Source: a bacterium
GTDB lineage: Bacteria; UBA8248
Assembly: GCA_022825065.1 (NCBI GenBank)
Contig: JAJDYR010000013.1
Coordinates: 1 to 64,000, forward strand
DNA: 64,000 nt
Direction of reading: 5' to 3'
Each line of letters opens with the position of its first letter. The first letter of the stretch is position 1. A model generated the notes under the pieces. It ran no database searches. It had not been told where the DNA came from and was given only the letters and a program-made list of their open reading frames with translations. A program made the position numbers and the translations under genes. This document shows positions 52,601 to 61,014 of this stretch, piece by piece.

Positions 52601-53105
52601 GGTTCATGCGATCCTCGCGCGGCTTGAGCCGCCCGAGCCCGAACGCCTGGAGAGTTTGCGCGAAGAGGGCGTCGCTTATGCCCGCACGTTCGGCTTGGGC
52701 CCCGAGGATGTGGAACACGCCATGGGGTTGATTCGGGACTCGATGGGGGCGGGGGGGATTCTGGCGCGCGCGGCGGCGGCATCGAAGCGCCGGCGGGAGC
52801 TTCCCTTTCTGTTCGAGTTGGAGGGCAGGATGCTCCGGGGGTTCATCGACCTGGTGTTCGAAGAAGGGGGAAAGCTCGTGGTCGTGGATTTCAAGACGGA
52901 TAACGTCGCGGCGGGCGAAGCGGAGGATAAGGCCTCGTTCTATGAGAACCAGGGCGCCGCCTACGTCATGGGGCTGGAGGCGGCGACGGGTCTGGAAGCG
53001 GGTGAGCTCGTGTTTTCCTTTCTGCGTCCGGGCGTGGACGTTTCCCGCCCCGTCGATGATGTGTTAAGACAGCGCGTAAGAGAAGCCGTGGCGGAAGCGG
53101 GGTAA
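49674..53105 (+). CDS. addA: AddA-like UvrD-family helicase-nuclease
   Basis: 1143 residues. Superfamily 1 motifs are Walker A EAAAGTGKTT (K32), Ia AITFTRKATAEL, Walker B FLVDEFQDTDPLQ, motif III LVGDPKQSVYRFRRAD, motif V MSVHQAKGLEFPVV and VI YVGATRARDCL. The C-terminal PD-(D/E)XK nuclease has FGSLVHAIL, GFIDLVFEEGG and VVVDFKTDN. A Lys/Glu-rich helix lies near 840-875. With AddB it forms the RecBCD-like break-processing enzyme. ATGA overlap with addB confirms co-translation. Repeat copy H follows. Confidence 0.95.
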   Translation: MNAQPRDQEQRVEAATWTGGPVLVEAAAGTGKTTLLVERILHLIRNEGVGLGEIAAITFTRKATAELKDRVRSEILSAVEQEEDDEARARLQDALDNLESARISTIHGFALDILRAFFVEARLRPDVGEVDKVERESRRDATWRDWLARTLNGEDAQLRNFLDLGFSATDLERIRDALLALPELREHFPRAGGASPNEIHASIQEAFEAWADFGERHCSDEEDKALQQLGEAESWLEGLSGLSQTELLREFWNPGFKLNKRVGSAKNWGDSTDEGRANLRLFRRGYDRFMEESAATVSHEMLAGLVPLVRGFVESFEKEMRETGLLSYQDMLFLAAKLVRENAFVRGRIRGSIRHFLVDEFQDTDPLQVELIFLLAGEGDASGWREVMLEDAGLFLVGDPKQSVYRFRRADIAIYHEVREMIGALPNGRLLHITENFRSTPGVVDFVNEAFSRVIRPEAMVQPEYVPLEAHRESADTAVFLIRKNEDGNESSEGGNESEEMRRKKEAACLAAAIRKLVEEKRGEVFDKDTNARRPVGYGDVAVLFRARTGYARFEEAFRGAGIPFVTDGGNGFYEKFEVGAVVSVLSAVARPGDPLALAAALRSPLYGFSDVEVARHFLKTQEPPGELREAVREIRLLHGMKRDSSARALLEEIYRRTGAFELFLASSSGEQRVANLLKLLDMAHEFAGNGRRGVDAFAAHLEAQYDLGRDAGEPEAFLDDRGAEAVNFMSVHQAKGLEFPVVALADLEGRVDSRRLQEQPLVDRRKRAVDLHLGSGSRRLDSLGFMDALEREKGFREAEIKRLWYVGATRARDCLLWPESGFRSFVKDAVRDEMRKKMRGSEPDEKAIEQEIRKKKEEIEQETNDVMDEVVRAASASFLEVSPQEPGEPEPILRIRDDVFRPVNGGSARVLDGRAALDEKLKRLKKPVETRKPLAPSGLVKGFDEEEPVASWTLDDEDAPEDIEVHAGGIAFGSLVHAILARLEPPEPERLESLREEGVAYARTFGLGPEDVEHAMGLIRDSMGAGGILARAAAASKRRRELPFLFELEGRMLRGFIDLVFEEGGKLVVVDFKTDNVAAGEAEDKASFYENQGAAYVMGLEAATGLEAGELVFSFLRPGVDVSRPVDDVLRQRVREAVAEAG

Positions 53106-53196
53106 GGGTTTCGTAAGGGGAATCATATACGCGGCCCGGCAGTGGGTTTCAGGCTCCGGGGTGGGGAGGGGAATGAGGTAATCACTCTCCCCTTAA

Positions 53197-53474
53197 GGGG
53201 CTTGTTGAAAAGGGCCTCGTCGGGGGATATTGCTTTTAGCGGGAAGGCCGCTTTCGCGCGAACCGACGACCTCCCTCGTTGAAAGGCAACCCCCCCTACC
53301 CCCCCTTGTCAGGGGGGTATAAAAAGGCGATGCGCTCCCGCCGGGCTGAGGGAGTTTTGCTTTTTCTTGCCCCCCTGACAAGGGGGGGTAGGGGGGGTTG
53401 CCTTTAGGGGATTTCCCTTTCAAGGGGGGAGTGAAATCAAGCGCGCTCCTTCTGTGGGCTTTTTCAACATCCCC
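53197..53474. repeat. Palindromic interspersed element, copy H
   Basis: 278 bases in the 53106-53583 gap. Ends are GGGGCTTGTTGAAAAGGGCC (53197-53216) and the inverted GGGCTTTTTCAACATCCCC (53456-53474). The C/G-tract core is at about 53285-53402. The left flank (TTAGCGGGA...GCCGCTTTCGCGCGAAC) is shared with copy F. Confidence 0.85.
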
Positions 53475-53583
53475 TTTGAGTGGGGAGCGAGAAACCCCCG
53501 AGCGGGAAAAAAGTCGTCAACGGAAGCGTACAATCCATTTCGCCGGGTTTCGGGCCGTTTTGAATGAATAGAGGGGGATTGCC

Positions 53584-54702
53584 GTGAAAGTCGAATCGGT
53601 CGAGGTGTTCCGCGTCGACATGCCGATGCGGGATTTTTTCAAGAACGCGAACCACAACCACAACGTCCAGCCCTCGGTCGTCGTTCGAGTGACCTCGGAC
53701 GACGGCTTCACGGGTATCGGCGACGTCGAGCCCGTGGCGGGATATTCGGGCCTGAGCCGCGACGATATCGCGGACGCGGTGGAGCAGAAGCTCGCGCCCG
53801 CGCTCATCGGCGCGAACCCGAGAGCCTCGCGCGAGATTACGCGGAAAATGGATGAGGCCTGCGACGGCTTCGACGGGGGAAAAGGAGCCTTGTCGCTCGC
53901 CATGGCGGACCTCCATGCGAAATGCTTAAGCGTACCGCTGTATGAACTGCTCGGCGGCGCCGTAAAAAAAGAGGTGCGCTTCAACGCCTGGATCGGCATC
54001 AAGGCGCCCGATGAGGCGGGGCGCGAGGCGCGCGGTTTTTACGAGCGCGGCTGGCGGGCCTGCAAGGTGAAGACGGGGGGAGACGTGGCGTCCGACGCGG
54101 CGCGGGTGCTGGCCGTGCGGGAATCGACGGGAGATGATTTCGAGATACGGATCGACGCGAACGAGTCCTACGGGAACGTGGAGGACGCCATCGCCCTCGC
54201 GCGCGAGGTGGAAGGGGCGGAGATCCATCACTTCGAGCAGCCCGTTCCGAGAACCGACATCGAGGGGCTCGCCCGCGTGCGCCGCTCCATCAACATCCCC
54301 GTCATGGCGGACGAGTGCGTGTTCGGGCCGGAGAGCCTGCTGGAGATCATCCGGGCCGAAGCCGCCGATATCGTCAAGGTCAAGATCATGAAGCAGGGCG
54401 GCCCCCTGCGCGTCCGGGACATGGTCGGCACGGCGGAGGCCGCCGGCATGAAGCTGGTCATCGGCCACGGGTTCGGGTTGTCGCCCTACACGCTGGGGGA
54501 GATTCACGTGGCGGCGACCTCGAACGCATTCCTGGCGGCGATAGAGTCCGTCGGCCCCGAGAAGATGCTCGACGACGTCGTGGATTCTCCGGTCGACATG
54601 AGCACGGGTCGGCATGCGATTTCCGACGCGCCCGGACTGGGCGTCGCCCTGGACGAGGACAAGGTGGAGAAATATCTGACGCGCGAAGCGGTAAAGGTGT
54701 AA
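53584..54702 (+). CDS. Enolase-superfamily enzyme (mandelate racemase/muconate lactonizing type)
   Basis: 372 residues. The N-terminal capping domain (1-125) is followed by a TIM barrel. CKVKTGG gives the K-x-K base, DANESY, FEQP and ADE supply the three metal ligands, and VKVKIMKQGG carries the second-side lysine, a layout typical of the MLE/dipeptide-epimerase subgroup. It would abstract an alpha-proton for racemisation, epimerisation or cycloisomerisation. GTG 53584 has GAGGGGG upstream. Substrate is unknown. Confidence 0.9.
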   Translation: MKVESVEVFRVDMPMRDFFKNANHNHNVQPSVVVRVTSDDGFTGIGDVEPVAGYSGLSRDDIADAVEQKLAPALIGANPRASREITRKMDEACDGFDGGKGALSLAMADLHAKCLSVPLYELLGGAVKKEVRFNAWIGIKAPDEAGREARGFYERGWRACKVKTGGDVASDAARVLAVRESTGDDFEIRIDANESYGNVEDAIALAREVEGAEIHHFEQPVPRTDIEGLARVRRSINIPVMADECVFGPESLLEIIRAEAADIVKVKIMKQGGPLRVRDMVGTAEAAGMKLVIGHGFGLSPYTLGEIHVAATSNAFLAAIESVGPEKMLDDVVDSPVDMSTGRHAISDAPGLGVALDEDKVEKYLTREAVKV

Positions 54703-54772
54703 GTATCAGCGGAATCGGCTTCTCCGGTTTCGGTTCCGAGACGTCTTTCATCATTTCGAGCAGGTAACTCCG

Positions 54773-56563
54773 GTGCCATTTCCATTTCAGGAAGCGCTGT
54801 CATTCTCCGACCATCTCCTGGCGGCGGGGCTTTATTTTCTCTTCGCCCTGGCGGGCGCGTGCGTCTGCGGCGGTTCGGTTTTCACCCTGATCGCCGGGCT
54901 TCGCGCTTCGGAGAGCATGGACCCCAGGTGGGACAGCCTGGCCCTGTCGTGTGCGAAGACGACGCGCGCCCTTGCGGCGGGGGCGGCATGTCCCCTGGGT
55001 CTCGGCCTTTGGGTCGTCATGATGGCCCAGCGGCCCCGCATGATGGAACAGCTCCATTCGATTTTCCTCGCGCCCGCCCTGCTCGGTTTGCTGCTTTTTG
55101 CGGCAGGTCTTTGTTTTTCACATCAATACGTCGCCTCATGGGGGAGAGACCGCCATGAGAGCCGGCTTCATTCGGCGTGGGGGCTCATCTCGGCGGTCGG
55201 TTTTTGGGGTGCGGCGGCCGTTCTGGTTTCGATCTGCGCTTTTTCGGTGCACACGGGCGGGTGGGTGGCGAAGCCTACCCTCTGGAACGCTTTCTGGAAT
55301 CCCGCCTTTCCCGCCGCCTTCTTGACGTGGGCGGCGGTTTCGATATCGGCCTTCGGCGCTTTCGGCCTGCTCTACGCCGCGGCCCGAAAGGACGGCGCAT
55401 GGCGCGCCGCCCTGGCGCATGAACTGGGCAAGTGGATGGCGGGGGGAGCCGCCGCAGGCGTTCCCGGATGGATATGGTGGGGAATCAGCCTGCCGGAAAG
55501 CGCGAATCAGAAGCCGGTGTTCTGGTTGGTGGCGGCCGCGGTGGCGGCGACGGCCGCCCTGGGGGGCATCGCATACAGGTGGGGCGTCCGCGCTCCTGAA
55601 GGGCATGGTCGCCGGCATGCAGGAGCGGCTTCGGCGCTGGTTGTACTTCTCATGGCGGCGTTCGGGTGGGCCTACGTGGAGGCGAAGGGGAATTTCCAGA
55701 TCCACCGGTATATGTACCGCAACGGAGTGATCATCGAAGAAGCGGAGGACTCGAATCGAACGGGCTTGTGGAATATCGTGAACCTGGGAGAGCCCGTGCC
55801 CGCGCAGGCCGAACTCGGCGCGTTCAGCTTCCGCGCGCAGTGTATGGCCTGCCATGCGGATTGGGTGAAGCCGCAGGACCCGGCCCGGCTCCCCCGATTC
55901 AGGCTCAAAGGAGACGCGCTTCGGTTTCTCGGGGAGATGCGCTCCAAACACCCCCCGTACCCTCTTTTGGCGGGCGCGCCAGAGGAGCGCCGCGCGCTGG
56001 CGGCGTATCTGGAAACGCTCATCGCGAAATCGGGCCGAACGCTCGCATCACGCCCCGAGCCGCCCGCCGGGAATAAGCCGGCGGCTCCTTCGGCGATGGA
56101 TTCGATAGCCTCTCCCGGGGATGCGGAAAAACGCCCTGAAAACCCGGAGGCGGGCAAGCCGGAAGCGGTGGAGAAGGGCGCCGCCCTTCCTGTTCTCCCG
56201 TCCCCCGGCGCGGTGCAAGCCCCCAAAAGGGCACAAGAAGCCAAAGCGCCGGAGAAGGAGGTCCGCGCCATCGGTTCTCCCGCTCCGCCTGCCGTCGCGC
56301 CGAGTGCTGAGAAACCCGGAGAGGCAGGGGGCGTTTCCCCTGTTTCTTCCAGTCCGCCGGGTGATGGGCAAGACGCCGAAAGCGCATCGAAAGCCGGAAC
56401 GCCGCCTGGGGAGAAAAGCGGAATCACCGCGCCTCCCGCACCCTCGAACAACGGCGCGCCCGACGCGGAAAGCCCGGCGGACGGGGAAAGTGTTTCCGCT
56501 GTTTTTAGTCCGCCGGATGACTCACCAGACGCGGAAAAACCGGAAGAGAAGAATTCGCCATGA
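54773..56563 (+). CDS. Polytopic membrane protein with c-type haem domain and long Pro/Ala/Glu tail
   Basis: 596 residues. About eight membrane helices (within 12-305) are arranged like the first helices of cytochrome bd subunit I (loop with SMDPRWDSLAL, then FSHQYVASWGR...HSAWG). The haem-b ligands of CydA are not conserved where I align them. An extracytoplasmic domain carries one c-type haem motif CMACH (C357, C360, H361). Residues about 410-596 are a low-complexity Pro/Ala/Glu/Lys tail. It probably passes electrons between a quinol and a periplasmic partner; this is inference. GTG start with a weak site. It overlaps the next gene by 4 bases. Confidence 0.6.
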   Translation: MPFPFQEALSFSDHLLAAGLYFLFALAGACVCGGSVFTLIAGLRASESMDPRWDSLALSCAKTTRALAAGAACPLGLGLWVVMMAQRPRMMEQLHSIFLAPALLGLLLFAAGLCFSHQYVASWGRDRHESRLHSAWGLISAVGFWGAAAVLVSICAFSVHTGGWVAKPTLWNAFWNPAFPAAFLTWAAVSISAFGAFGLLYAAARKDGAWRAALAHELGKWMAGGAAAGVPGWIWWGISLPESANQKPVFWLVAAAVAATAALGGIAYRWGVRAPEGHGRRHAGAASALVVLLMAAFGWAYVEAKGNFQIHRYMYRNGVIIEEAEDSNRTGLWNIVNLGEPVPAQAELGAFSFRAQCMACHADWVKPQDPARLPRFRLKGDALRFLGEMRSKHPPYPLLAGAPEERRALAAYLETLIAKSGRTLASRPEPPAGNKPAAPSAMDSIASPGDAEKRPENPEAGKPEAVEKGAALPVLPSPGAVQAPKRAQEAKAPEKEVRAIGSPAPPAVAPSAEKPGEAGGVSPVSSSPPGDGQDAESASKAGTPPGEKSGITAPPAPSNNGAPDAESPADGESVSAVFSPPDDSPDAEKPEEKNSP

Positions 56564-57558
56564 ACGAGATGATGGCCGAATCGAGCGAGTGGCTCGTTGT
56601 CCTTCTGGGCTCCGTCTTGTGGCTGTGCGCGGGCGTGAGCGTTTCGCTTCCGTGGTTTTCCGCGCATCTCGCGTACTGGGGCCGGCGCGAGAACAACGCC
56701 GCCGACGTGGAGTTCGCACGCAGCCTCTCGGGCCTGTGCCTGGCTTCTCTCGTTCCCGTATTTCTCATCGGGGGGGCGCTCTCCCTGCTGGCGTCCACGA
56801 CCCAGCCGGCCGTTTTTTTCACTTCCGTGATGGCGTTGATTCGCCTGCTGGGCGCCTCCCTGCTTTTGTTGTTCGTCTTCTTGGTTCTCGCCTCCGCGCA
56901 TTCGAGGGATTGGGAATGGCGCCTGAGATACCGGTTCGCGCACCTGGTGATGGTTCCGGCGGGCGTCCTGATGGCGTTATGCGCCGGGTTGGTCTGGGTA
57001 TTCGCGCTTTCTTGTATGAATCCACACCTGCTCGATTTGGAAGCGGGGTGGGATCGGCGCTTCTGGGCGTATTCCTCTTTCTGGTGGCCCGTGGCGCATT
57101 TCTATCTTTCGGCGTTTTCGGTTGGCGGCCTCGTCCTCATGTTCCTGGGGGGGAAGGCTTTCAGGTGGGAGAGTTCCGCTTCGGTATCGAGCGGCGCGCG
57201 GTGGGTTCGTCTAGGCGCGAAGTTTTCCTTGTGCTTTCTGATGATCCAGGCGGGATTGGCGGGAGCCTGGCTCTTCTTCCGGGGGGCTGGTTTCCTGGGC
57301 GGCATGCTGGCGTCGGGCGGCTCGGCTTTCGTGACGTTTTTCGTCATCGGCGCCGTATGCGCCGTATCCCTGGTCGAGTTGCTGCTCCGCGCACTCAGAC
57401 GGGGCGGGAACGCCCGAATGACCACTTCTTTCGCCATCTGTCTCGTTTTCATCCTGGCGGTGTTGGTGAATTCGGCGCGATTGACCTTGAACCAGAATGA
57501 TTTCTCCATTTTCCGGCCGGACGCATCCGCCGGGCAGGCACGGGGGCAGTCGCGTTGA
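56560..57558 (+). CDS. Polytopic membrane protein, partner of the haem protein
   Basis: 332 residues, about eight hydrophobic helices (8-30, 55-78, 83-110, 130-155, 178-200, 225-245, 255-280, 290-308). Its N-terminal half (SLPWFSAHLAYWGRRE ... FARSLSGLCLASLVP) has the same helix-loop-helix pattern as the preceding protein, so the pair may be distant paralogues. It has no haem c motif. The ATG overlaps the haem gene stop (ATGA), and its stop overlaps the amidohydrolase start (TTGA). I do not recognise a family. A membrane electron-transfer heterodimer is the best reading. Confidence 0.6.
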   Translation: MNEMMAESSEWLVVLLGSVLWLCAGVSVSLPWFSAHLAYWGRRENNAADVEFARSLSGLCLASLVPVFLIGGALSLLASTTQPAVFFTSVMALIRLLGASLLLLFVFLVLASAHSRDWEWRLRYRFAHLVMVPAGVLMALCAGLVWVFALSCMNPHLLDLEAGWDRRFWAYSSFWWPVAHFYLSAFSVGGLVLMFLGGKAFRWESSASVSSGARWVRLGAKFSLCFLMIQAGLAGAWLFFRGAGFLGGMLASGGSAFVTFFVIGAVCAVSLVELLLRALRRGGNARMTTSFAICLVFILAVLVNSARLTLNQNDFSIFRPDASAGQARGQSR

Positions 57559-58508
57559 TCGTCGATATCTGCAGCTTCCTGCCCGTCGCGGAGTCCTACC
57601 ACGCCCGCCTTTCGGGCTGGGCCTCGATCCCCGGCTATCTGAAGATGTTCGCCAAGGGCTTGAGCGCTTTTTGCGGCGTGACCGAAGCGGAGTTTCGCCG
57701 CCGGGCGGTGGGGACGACGCGAGCGGAGATCCACGGCTTCATCGACGAGGTATCGGCGAGGCTCGGTCGGCCCGTTGATGAGTTCATCGCCCTTCTGGAT
57801 TCAGCAGGCTATGACAAGGCGGTCGTCTTCAGCATCGACCAGGAGAGCACCACCGGCGTCACGCCGCTCGACCCGAACGTTCTGGCCCACGCGGTGGATG
57901 CGTATCCGGAGCGGATTCTGGCCTTTCAGGGCGTCGACCCCAACAAGGACGATGCGGCGGCCGCGCTGGAAAGGGGCGTGCGCGAACTCGGCCTGCACGG
58001 GGCGTTTCTCGTCCCTTTCCTTCACCGCCTGCCCGCCGACGCGCCGGAGTACCGCCCCATCTACCGAAAGTGCGTCGAGCTGGACGTGCCCGCATGGATC
58101 CACACCTCGGTGAACTGGGCGCCCGCTCACCCCATGGAGCTCGGCAGGCCCCTGGCTCTCGATCGCCTGTGCGGCGAGATGCCGGATCTCAAGGTCATCG
58201 CGGGCCACGGCGGCTGGCCCTGGGTGCCGGAGATGGTCGCCGCCGCCTGGCGGCACCCGAATCTCTACATCGATCCCTCGGGCCACCGGTGGAAGTATTT
58301 CACGACGCCGCATTCGGGCTGGGAGATGCTCCTTCATTTCGGCAATTCCACGATACAGGATAAGATTCTGTTCGGAACCGATTGGCCGCTTCTGCCGATA
58401 TCCCTGGGGGAGATTCTCGAAGAAGCGCGGAGTCTTCCCCTGAAACCGGCCGTGATGGACAAGTGGCTGGGGGGGAACGCGGCGCGCTTGCTGGGGCTGG
58501 GGGAATGA
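57555..58508 (+). CDS. Amidohydrolase-2 family metal-dependent hydrolase/decarboxylase
   Basis: 317 residues, TIM-barrel amidohydrolase (ACMSD-like branch). GVDPNKDDAAA, PAWIHTSVNW, KVIAGHGGWPW and LFGTDWPL supply the barrel histidines and the final Asp. The N-terminal HxH is replaced (IVDICSF), as in some family members that bind metal with fewer ligands. TTG 57555 overlaps the upstream stop. It is coupled at its end to an MFS gene by ATGA, giving a four-gene translationally coupled run with the membrane pair. Confidence 0.85.
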   Translation: MIVDICSFLPVAESYHARLSGWASIPGYLKMFAKGLSAFCGVTEAEFRRRAVGTTRAEIHGFIDEVSARLGRPVDEFIALLDSAGYDKAVVFSIDQESTTGVTPLDPNVLAHAVDAYPERILAFQGVDPNKDDAAAALERGVRELGLHGAFLVPFLHRLPADAPEYRPIYRKCVELDVPAWIHTSVNWAPAHPMELGRPLALDRLCGEMPDLKVIAGHGGWPWVPEMVAAAWRHPNLYIDPSGHRWKYFTTPHSGWEMLLHFGNSTIQDKILFGTDWPLLPISLGEILEEARSLPLKPAVMDKWLGGNAARLLGLGE

Positions 58509-59713
58509 CCGGAGAAAACCCGGGTTGGCGCTCCGTATTGGGGGCGGCCTGTTTCATCATCTTCGCCGTTTTCGGCTCGTTGGTGTCGACGAGCGGACTC
58601 ATCGGCTTCATCCGTGACGACCTGGGCCTGTCCTTCGGCGCGGGCGGTTTCCTGCTCTCCGCGCCGTTTCCGCTGATAGCGTTTTTCGCGATCGCAGGGG
58701 GCCGGCTGGTCGACCGGCTGGGCGTGAAGAAGATGGTCCTTTGCGGCGTTTTCCTCATCTTGCTGGGAGGCGCCGTCCGCCTCTCGAGCGGCGATTTCTG
58801 GTCGCTCGCTGCGGGAATCGCGCTCGTGGGCGCGGGCACGGGCCTGGTGTTTCCCGTCATGCCGAAGGTGGTGGGCACGATAGTTCCTGCTGCGCGCAAC
58901 GCGTTCGGCTCCGCCGTTTACACGGCTTCCATCATCGCGGGCGCGGGTTTGGGCGTCGCGGCTTCGCACTATATGGCGCCTGCGGCGGCGGTTTTGCCCG
59001 CCGGGTGGGGAGGGGGCGTCTGGCGCGGCGGCTATCTGGGCTGGGCGCTCGTTCTGGTCCTGGCGTTCATCGTCTGGCGAAAAAATTCCGCATCGATTGC
59101 GGTAGACCTGGAATCAGAGTCCGCCCCGGCCGAAAGCGGGGTGGTGTACCGGCTGGCCGGCGTATGGGGGGTCGCCGCCTCCTTGTTCTTCAACAACATC
59201 GTATTTTATACGAGTCTGGGCTGGCTGGCCACGATTTTGATGACGAAAGGCTGGACGCAGGCGAGCGCCGCGCTCATCGTTTCGAGTTTGCCTTTGCTCG
59301 GGATTTTTGCTTCCCTGACAGCGCACAAAATGGCGCTGGCCGTAGGCGGCGAGCGGGTGATGATGGTTTTATGCGGGTTGTTCACGGCAGCGGCGCTCGC
59401 CGTGATGCCGGCGGGAGGCGCTTGGGTCGCGGCGATGGGGACAGCCGTTTTGGGCTTGACCACGAATTGCTGGTTTTTGTTTTGCCTGGCCTATCCCGCG
59501 CAATACGTGGAGAGAAGCCAGGTGGGCCGGGCGGGCGGGCTGATCATCGGCGTAGGCTATCTGGGAGGCTTCGCCGGGCCCTGGACGATTGGCGCGATAC
59601 GGGACTGGGCAGGGTCGTTCGGTCCGGGATTCTATACGCTGGTGGTTGTGTCGATCATCGGGATTTCGTGCGCTCCGTTTTTCGGGCGACGTGCCGATCA
59701 AGGCGGGGGATAG
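58505..59713 (+). CDS. MFS transporter
   Basis: 402 residues, about 12 membrane helices. AGGRLVDRLGVKKM between TM2 and TM3 is the MFS signature loop; a central hydrophilic loop lies near 200-215. It probably exports or imports an organic anion in the cyanate/nitrate-like group; the substrate is unknown, but linkage to the amidohydrolase suggests a shared compound. The ATG overlaps the amidohydrolase stop by 4 bases; the longer upstream frame overlaps that gene and is rejected. Confidence 0.88.
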   Translation: MTGENPGWRSVLGAACFIIFAVFGSLVSTSGLIGFIRDDLGLSFGAGGFLLSAPFPLIAFFAIAGGRLVDRLGVKKMVLCGVFLILLGGAVRLSSGDFWSLAAGIALVGAGTGLVFPVMPKVVGTIVPAARNAFGSAVYTASIIAGAGLGVAASHYMAPAAAVLPAGWGGGVWRGGYLGWALVLVLAFIVWRKNSASIAVDLESESAPAESGVVYRLAGVWGVAASLFFNNIVFYTSLGWLATILMTKGWTQASAALIVSSLPLLGIFASLTAHKMALAVGGERVMMVLCGLFTAAALAVMPAGGAWVAAMGTAVLGLTTNCWFLFCLAYPAQYVERSQVGRAGGLIIGVGYLGGFAGPWTIGAIRDWAGSFGPGFYTLVVVSIIGISCAPFFGRRADQGGG

Positions 59714-59719
59714 AGCGTT

Positions 59720-60967
59720 TTGGATATGACGTCGAAACGATTGAAGCTGAGGCCCGTCGAGGCCATTCCTGCGGAACATCGCGGTCAGAGGATGTTGAGG
59801 CTTAGCGATCCGCTTCGTCTCAGCGAGGCGGTTTTGTTTGCGCCCATGGCGCTGGTTCCCGTGCTGAGCCTGCTCGACGGGCGCCACACGTTTGAAGACA
59901 TCAAGGCGCAATGCAAATCCCGCCACGGGATGGATGTTACGGAAGAAAGCTACCGGGCGATGGTATCGAGTCTCGAGGAGGCCCATTTCCTCGAAGGAGA
60001 CGGTTTCGCCTCCTGGAGCGCATCGCTCAGGGACGCCTACTTGAGCGATCCGGTGCGGCCGAATTTTCTGGCGGGCAAAAGCTACGATGCGGACCCGGCG
60101 CGTCTGCGCTCCCACATCGATGGTTTTTTCACCGGGGCTGACGGCCCGGGGATGCCCGCGAAGAATTCCGCCGCTCCGGCCAGACCGCTTCAGGGCGTGG
60201 TTGCGCCGCACATCGATTTTCATCGCGGAGGCGCCACCTTCGCATGGGCGTACAAGTCCATCGCGGAGCGTGCCGACGCCGATCTGTTCGTCGTCATGGG
60301 AACGGTCCACGCTCCGACGAAGTACATCTATACCCTCACGGACAAATCTTTCGAGACGCCGCTCGGGGTTTTGGAGGCGGACGCGGGGTTCGTGGAGGAA
60401 CTGTCGAACAGGCTGGAGGTGAATTCCTTTGAGGATGAATTCGCGCATCGCGGCGAGCACTCCATCGAGTTTCAGGCGGTTTTTCTCCAGTATCTCTTTG
60501 CGGGTGTTCGGCCGGTCCGGTTCGTCCCCGTCCTGGTGGGCTCGTTCCACCCCTTTGTCGCCCGGGGGGAATCTCCCCGGGGAGATGCGCAGGTGGAGGC
60601 TTTCATCGCCGGGCTGCGAGAGACGATAGATGCGCACCGGCGAAACGGGGGAAAGGTCTGCCTGATCGCGAGCGTGGATTTCGCCCACGTCGGTCCCCAG
60701 TTCGGCGATGAAAAGCCCGTGGATGACGTGCGGTTGGAAGAACTCGCGGGTGCGGACGGGAAATCCCTGGAGGCGGTGTGCCGCGGGGATGCGGAGGCGT
60801 TCTACTGGAGCGTGGCGGAGGATGGGGACGCCAGAAACGTGTGCGGTTTGGCGCCCGTCTACACCATGCTGCGCGTTCTGGATGACTGCGAGGGAGAAGT
60901 GCTCCGCTATTCGCAATGGCCGGACCCGAACGGGACGGTCACTTTTTCGAGCGTTGCTTTGACTTGA
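59720..60967 (+). CDS. Memo-family protein (AmmeMemoRadiSam protein B) with N-terminal extension
   Basis: 415 residues. The C-terminal Memo domain (about 150-415) has APHIDFHRGG, GTVHAPTKYIYT, GEHSIEFQAVF and ASVDFAHVGP, whose His residues form the putative metal site. An N-terminal ~130 residues (LRLSDPLRLSE, LSLLDGRHTFEDI) look like a winged-helix/PqqD-like domain. In many genomes Memo is clustered with an AMMECR1 and a radical-SAM gene; neither is here. TTG 59720 has GGGGGA 10 bases upstream; ATG 59726 is an alternative. Confidence 0.85.
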   Translation: MDMTSKRLKLRPVEAIPAEHRGQRMLRLSDPLRLSEAVLFAPMALVPVLSLLDGRHTFEDIKAQCKSRHGMDVTEESYRAMVSSLEEAHFLEGDGFASWSASLRDAYLSDPVRPNFLAGKSYDADPARLRSHIDGFFTGADGPGMPAKNSAAPARPLQGVVAPHIDFHRGGATFAWAYKSIAERADADLFVVMGTVHAPTKYIYTLTDKSFETPLGVLEADAGFVEELSNRLEVNSFEDEFAHRGEHSIEFQAVFLQYLFAGVRPVRFVPVLVGSFHPFVARGESPRGDAQVEAFIAGLRETIDAHRRNGGKVCLIASVDFAHVGPQFGDEKPVDDVRLEELAGADGKSLEAVCRGDAEAFYWSVAEDGDARNVCGLAPVYTMLRVLDDCEGEVLRYSQWPDPNGTVTFSSVALT

Positions 60968-61014
60968 AGTGTCCTGGTTTCTGGAAATCCTGAATCAAAG
61001 AGGAGAGAGGATCG

